DNA from: JBBREP01 sp036501845
GTDB taxonomy: Bacteria; Actinomycetota; Acidimicrobiia; IMCC26256; PALSA-610
Direction of reading: 5' to 3'
Length of the DNA: 8,252 bases
NCBI GenBank assembly: GCA_036501845.1
Contig: DASXZO010000142.1
Location: forward strand, 1 to 8,252
The notes below the pieces were generated by a model that was given only the letters and a program-made list of their open reading frames with translations, did not search any database and was not told the origin of the DNA. Within the stretch, counting starts at the first letter, position 1; each line of letters begins with the position of its first letter. This document shows, piece by piece, positions 6,018-8,252 of the stretch. A program made the position numbers and the translations under genes.

Positions 6018-6023
6018 TACGCT
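6018..6023 (+). promoter_or_regulatory. Candidate -10 box for a leaderless GHKL ATPase mRNA
   Basis: TACGCT matches TANNNT and lies 6 nt before the ATG at 6030, which would put the transcription start at or next to the start codon. The GAGG directly touching the ATG is too close to serve as a normal Shine-Dalgarno sequence. No clear -35 hexamer was seen. Confidence 0.4.
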
Positions 6024-6029
6024 CCGAGG

Positions 6030-7604
6030 ATGGCTGCGCGAGGCGCGAAGAAGAAGCCGTCAGGCGAGACGGTCCGGTTGCGCATCGGCAACCTCGCCAA
6101 GGCCGTGCTCGTCACCGGACAGGCGTATCAAGACCCGAAGGACGCGCTGAACGAATTCGTGTCGAACGCGGCCGACGAATACGTGCAGTCAGACCAGCGC
6201 GGCCAACGCATCCGGGTCGCGCTGCGCCGCAAAGGCGCGCATCCCACGATCGCCGTCGACGACACAGGCCGCGGGATGAGCCCCGACCGGCTGCGCGAGG
6301 TGGCGCGCAACCTGTTCGAATCGTCGAAAGTCGGCGACGAACGCACGCTCGGCGAGAAAGCGATCGGACTCCTCGCGTTCCAACAGCTCGGCGCGCGGTG
6401 CGACATCGTGTCGAGGGCGAGTGACAGCACCGAGACGTGGGCGTTGCGACTGCAGCGCGGATCCGCAACCGCGACCCTCGAACGTGAACGGCGGCGCGCC
6501 CGTGCCGAGTCGGGCACCACCGTGTATCTGTCGGATCTCGACCCGGACGTGCTGCGCTTGCTCACCCAACGCAAGGTGATCGACTACCTGCGCGCGCGGC
6601 GCGCCAGCGCGCTGGCCGAGGGCGACTACGAGATCGAGGTCGTCGAAGGGCGCAACGGTGAACTCGTCACGCCCGACAAGCCCGACGGCATCAAGCTCGA
6701 GCTTCCTGCGCTGCCGACGTTGTGGGGCACGTTCGAGTTCGCGTTGTTCGTGGCACCGCACGATGGTCGACGCCGTCGCGTGGCGGTGGTGGGGCGTGCC
6801 GGCACGACGATCATCGACGACCTCGCCGAGCTCGACGAGTTCGCGGTGCCGCCGTGGACGAGCGACCAGGTGCAAGGGCGCGTCGTCTTCGAAGCGCTGC
6901 AGCAGTCGGCCGGGCGGCGGGCGATCCTGCGCGATCGAGAGATCTTTCCGGTGTTCCTCGACACGATGCGCGCGATCGAACCGGCGGTTGCGCGCGCCGT
7001 CGAGCGCATCACGAAGCAGGTCGACTCCGACACGGCCGACCGCATGGCCGACACGGTGCGCAAGCTGTTCGGAAAGGTGCTGAAGGAGCTCGCCGATCTC
7101 GACAACCCGATGCGTACGCCGGTGGGTACCGAGCCAGGCGACGGCGCGTTGCTGGCCGCGGGCGGCGCAGGCGTTGGAGGCGAACCAGGGGTGCCGGAAT
7201 CGGACGGCACGGGCGGCAGTCGCGATCGCGGAGACGGCTCGCCCACGTCGATCGACGAGCTGGTCGCGCAATCCCGTGATCCTGTCGCACCCACGAGCGA
7301 GACCGAACGGGCCGCTCCCGACCGCCGCCGCTCGAGCCCGTTGCCGGATATCGCCGTCGACCCCGAGCCGAGCGACGCGCGGAGCCGCTTCGATGCCGAC
7401 GCCGGCGTGGTGTTCTACAACGACCGCCACGCCGACTACCTGCTCGTGAAGGACGACGAGTCGACGCTGCTCGACTATCTCGCCACACTCGTCGCCAAGG
7501 AGTATGTCGTCTACAACAACCCGCGGGTGCCGATCGACGAGTTCTCGGAGGAGATGGTGCGCATGCTCGTTCGTGTGCGTCGTCACTTACCGCGACGACG
7601 GTGA
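6030..7604 (+). CDS. Stand-alone GHKL ATPase, Hsp90/MORC-like
   Basis: A 524-residue protein with a complete Bergerat ATP-binding fold at its N-terminus. N-box: DALNEFVSNAADEY, residues 38-51, with E42 (general base) and N46 (Mg ligand). G1: DDTGRGMS, with D78, G80, G82. G2 lid: LGEKAIGLLAF, G108 and G113. G3: GTTVYL, 162-167. A second domain follows (about 215-357) with GTTIIDDLAELDEF, PPWTSDQVQGRVVFEAL and GRRAILRD, arranged like the S5-like transducer domain of Hsp90/MORC proteins. After a helical segment comes a Gly/Pro/Ser-rich, probably disordered linker (about 358-445). Then a compact C-terminal module follows, VVFYNDRHADYLLVKDDEST and onward (460-510). There is no histidine-kinase dimerisation or receiver domain, no HSP90 C-terminus and no topoisomerase part. 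The start at 6030 follows a TACGCT box. A VOC-fold gene follows after 15 nt. The ATPase is secure; its biological role is unknown to me. Confidence 0.88.
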   Translation: MAARGAKKKPSGETVRLRIGNLAKAVLVTGQAYQDPKDALNEFVSNAADEYVQSDQRGQRIRVALRRKGAHPTIAVDDTGRGMSPDRLREVARNLFESSKVGDERTLGEKAIGLLAFQQLGARCDIVSRASDSTETWALRLQRGSATATLERERRRARAESGTTVYLSDLDPDVLRLLTQRKVIDYLRARRASALAEGDYEIEVVEGRNGELVTPDKPDGIKLELPALPTLWGTFEFALFVAPHDGRRRRVAVVGRAGTTIIDDLAELDEFAVPPWTSDQVQGRVVFEALQQSAGRRAILRDREIFPVFLDTMRAIEPAVARAVERITKQVDSDTADRMADTVRKLFGKVLKELADLDNPMRTPVGTEPGDGALLAAGGAGVGGEPGVPESDGTGGSRDRGDGSPTSIDELVAQSRDPVAPTSETERAAPDRRRSSPLPDIAVDPEPSDARSRFDADAGVVFYNDRHADYLLVKDDESTLLDYLATLVAKEYVVYNNPRVPIDEFSEEMVRMLVRVRRHLPRRR

Positions 7605-7619
7605 GCGAGCGTTCGTTTC

Positions 7620-7997
7620 GTGACGTCGAATGGTCCGGTCGAGCGCATCAGTGCGGTCACGCTGCTGACTCGCGACATGGCGGCGAGCGTGCCGTTCTAC
7701 GAGGCATTCGGCTTTCGGTTGCTGTACGGCGGCGTCGAGGCCGACTTCACGAGCTTCGCGGTCGGTGACGGGTTCTTGAACGTGCAGCACGATTCTGGTG
7801 CGCTCGCGCGGCGGCCCGTGTGGGGCCGGGTGATCTTCTGGGTCGACGACGTCGACGCGTGCTTTCAGCGCGCGCTGCGCGCGGGCCTCGAGCCGGAGGG
7901 CGAGCCGGCCGACGCCCCGTGGGGCGAGCGCTACTTCCACATCCGCGATCCGGATGGGCACGAACTGAGCTTCGCGAGGCCGATCGCGAGGCCGTGA
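7620..7997 (+). CDS. VOC-superfamily (glyoxalase/bleomycin-resistance-like) protein
   Basis: A 125-residue protein of the vicinal-oxygen-chelate fold, built from paired beta-alpha-beta-beta-beta modules. The first module is ERISAVTLLTRDMAASVPFY, then EAFGFRLLYGG, the usual helix after strand one. The second contains VIFWVDDVDACFQRALRAG and the diagnostic end WGERYFHIRDPDGHELSF (101-118), where E115 occupies the usual metal-ligand position. No clear His is seen at the first-strand metal position, so metal-dependent catalysis is uncertain; many such proteins bind small molecules instead. The start is a GTG at 7620; an internal ATG would remove about 19 residues of the first strand and is unlikely. 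It begins 15 nt after the GHKL ATPase stop on the same strand, so the two are probably cotranscribed. No specific substrate can be named. Confidence 0.88.
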   Translation: MTSNGPVERISAVTLLTRDMAASVPFYEAFGFRLLYGGVEADFTSFAVGDGFLNVQHDSGALARRPVWGRVIFWVDDVDACFQRALRAGLEPEGEPADAPWGERYFHIRDPDGHELSFARPIARP

Positions 7998-8031
7998 CCG
8001 GCACGAATCGGCGCGGCCCACGTTCGCGCAG

Positions 8032-8037
8032 TATCGT
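8032..8037 (+). promoter_or_regulatory. Candidate -10 box of the tRNA gene
   Basis: TATCGT matches TANNNT and lies 12 nt before the first tRNA base, a normal place for a tRNA promoter -10 element. No good -35 hexamer was seen at the expected spacing, and the box is 34 nt beyond the VOC stop. Confidence 0.4.
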
Positions 8038-8049
8038 GGCCGACTTCGA

Positions 8050-8126
<77 letters not shown>

Positions 8127-8143
8127 ATTGAGAATGACCTGGT

Positions 8144-8180
8144 GAGAGGCCGTTTCGCCGTTCAGGCGAGGCGGCCTCTC
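8144..8180. terminator. 16-bp-stem hairpin downstream of the tRNA
   Basis: GAGAGGCCG (8144-8152) pairs with CGGCCTCTC (8172-8180), and the inner arms TTTCGCC and GGCGAGG continue the stem with two G-U pairs around a GTTCA loop. It begins 18 nt after the tRNA, a suitable distance for its terminator, but no T-tract follows. A minus-strand stop codon (TGA, 8162-8164) falls in the loop, the same layout as in the hairpin at 5053-5077. Confidence 0.65.
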
Positions 8181-8252
8181 CGCGTGCAAATCCCGCGAAA
8201 TGTCATCAATTTGTCATCACGGCGGCGAAGGGCTTCCCTCCACGGCCCACCG

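Noticed and set aside
6189..7586. 465-codon minus-strand frame opposite the GHKL ATPase
   Set aside because: The plus strand has clear GHKL motifs; the antisense product is Arg/His-rich with no recognisable domain, as expected from high GC.

Overview
The window is high-GC, gene-dense bacterial DNA. It most likely comes from an actinobacterium of the Acidimicrobiia/Ilumatobacter kind. Supporting points are the strong G/C bias at third codon positions, a split-coenzyme-like PPOX protein, acyl-CoA and thioesterase enzymes typical of such genomes, weak or absent Shine-Dalgarno sequences, and TANNNT -10 boxes placed 6-7 nt before several start codons (leaderless mRNAs). The taxonomic call is an inference; no marker gene is present.

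Layout. Positions 1-2529 hold three minus-strand genes read right to left: a DUF2786 protein, a nitroreductase-family flavoprotein, and the N-terminal part of an acyl-CoA dehydrogenase that runs off the left edge. The last two are 4 bp apart and probably cotranscribed. A 94-bp divergent promoter region (2530-2623) separates them from a plus-strand APH-fold phosphotransferase of the ACAD10/11 N-domain type (2624-3694). This gene converges on a minus-strand SnoaL/NTF2-like protein (3758-4246), and a perfect 16-bp-stem inverted repeat lies between them. A 169-bp intergenic region follows. Then comes a Lys-, Cys- and Tyr-free Gln/Ser/Ala-rich protein with a strong ribosome-binding site (4416-5030), which converges on a PaaI-type hotdog thioesterase (5062-5541, minus) across a GC-rich hairpin. 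The thioesterase is divergent from a PPOX-fold flavin/F420 protein (5555-5968), and their start codons sit on shared CATG palindromes. Next is a stand-alone Hsp90/MORC-like GHKL ATPase (6030-7604), followed after 15 nt by a VOC-fold protein (7620-7997). An initiator tRNA-fMet (8050-8126) and a long hairpin (8144-8180) lie near the right edge.

Function. The acyl-CoA dehydrogenase, the APH-type kinase and the thioesterase suggest CoA-thioester chemistry. Kinase plus dehydrogenase are the two halves of mammalian ACAD10/11 and of the bacterial LvaA/LvaC pair for 4-hydroxyacyl-CoA breakdown, though here they are not adjacent. The nitroreductase and PPOX proteins are small redox enzymes of unknown substrate. 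The least explained genes are the GHKL ATPase and the low-complexity Gln/Ser-rich protein. I see no CRISPR array, insertion sequence or clear defence island; the tRNA-proximal right edge could border an integrated element, but the evidence is thin.
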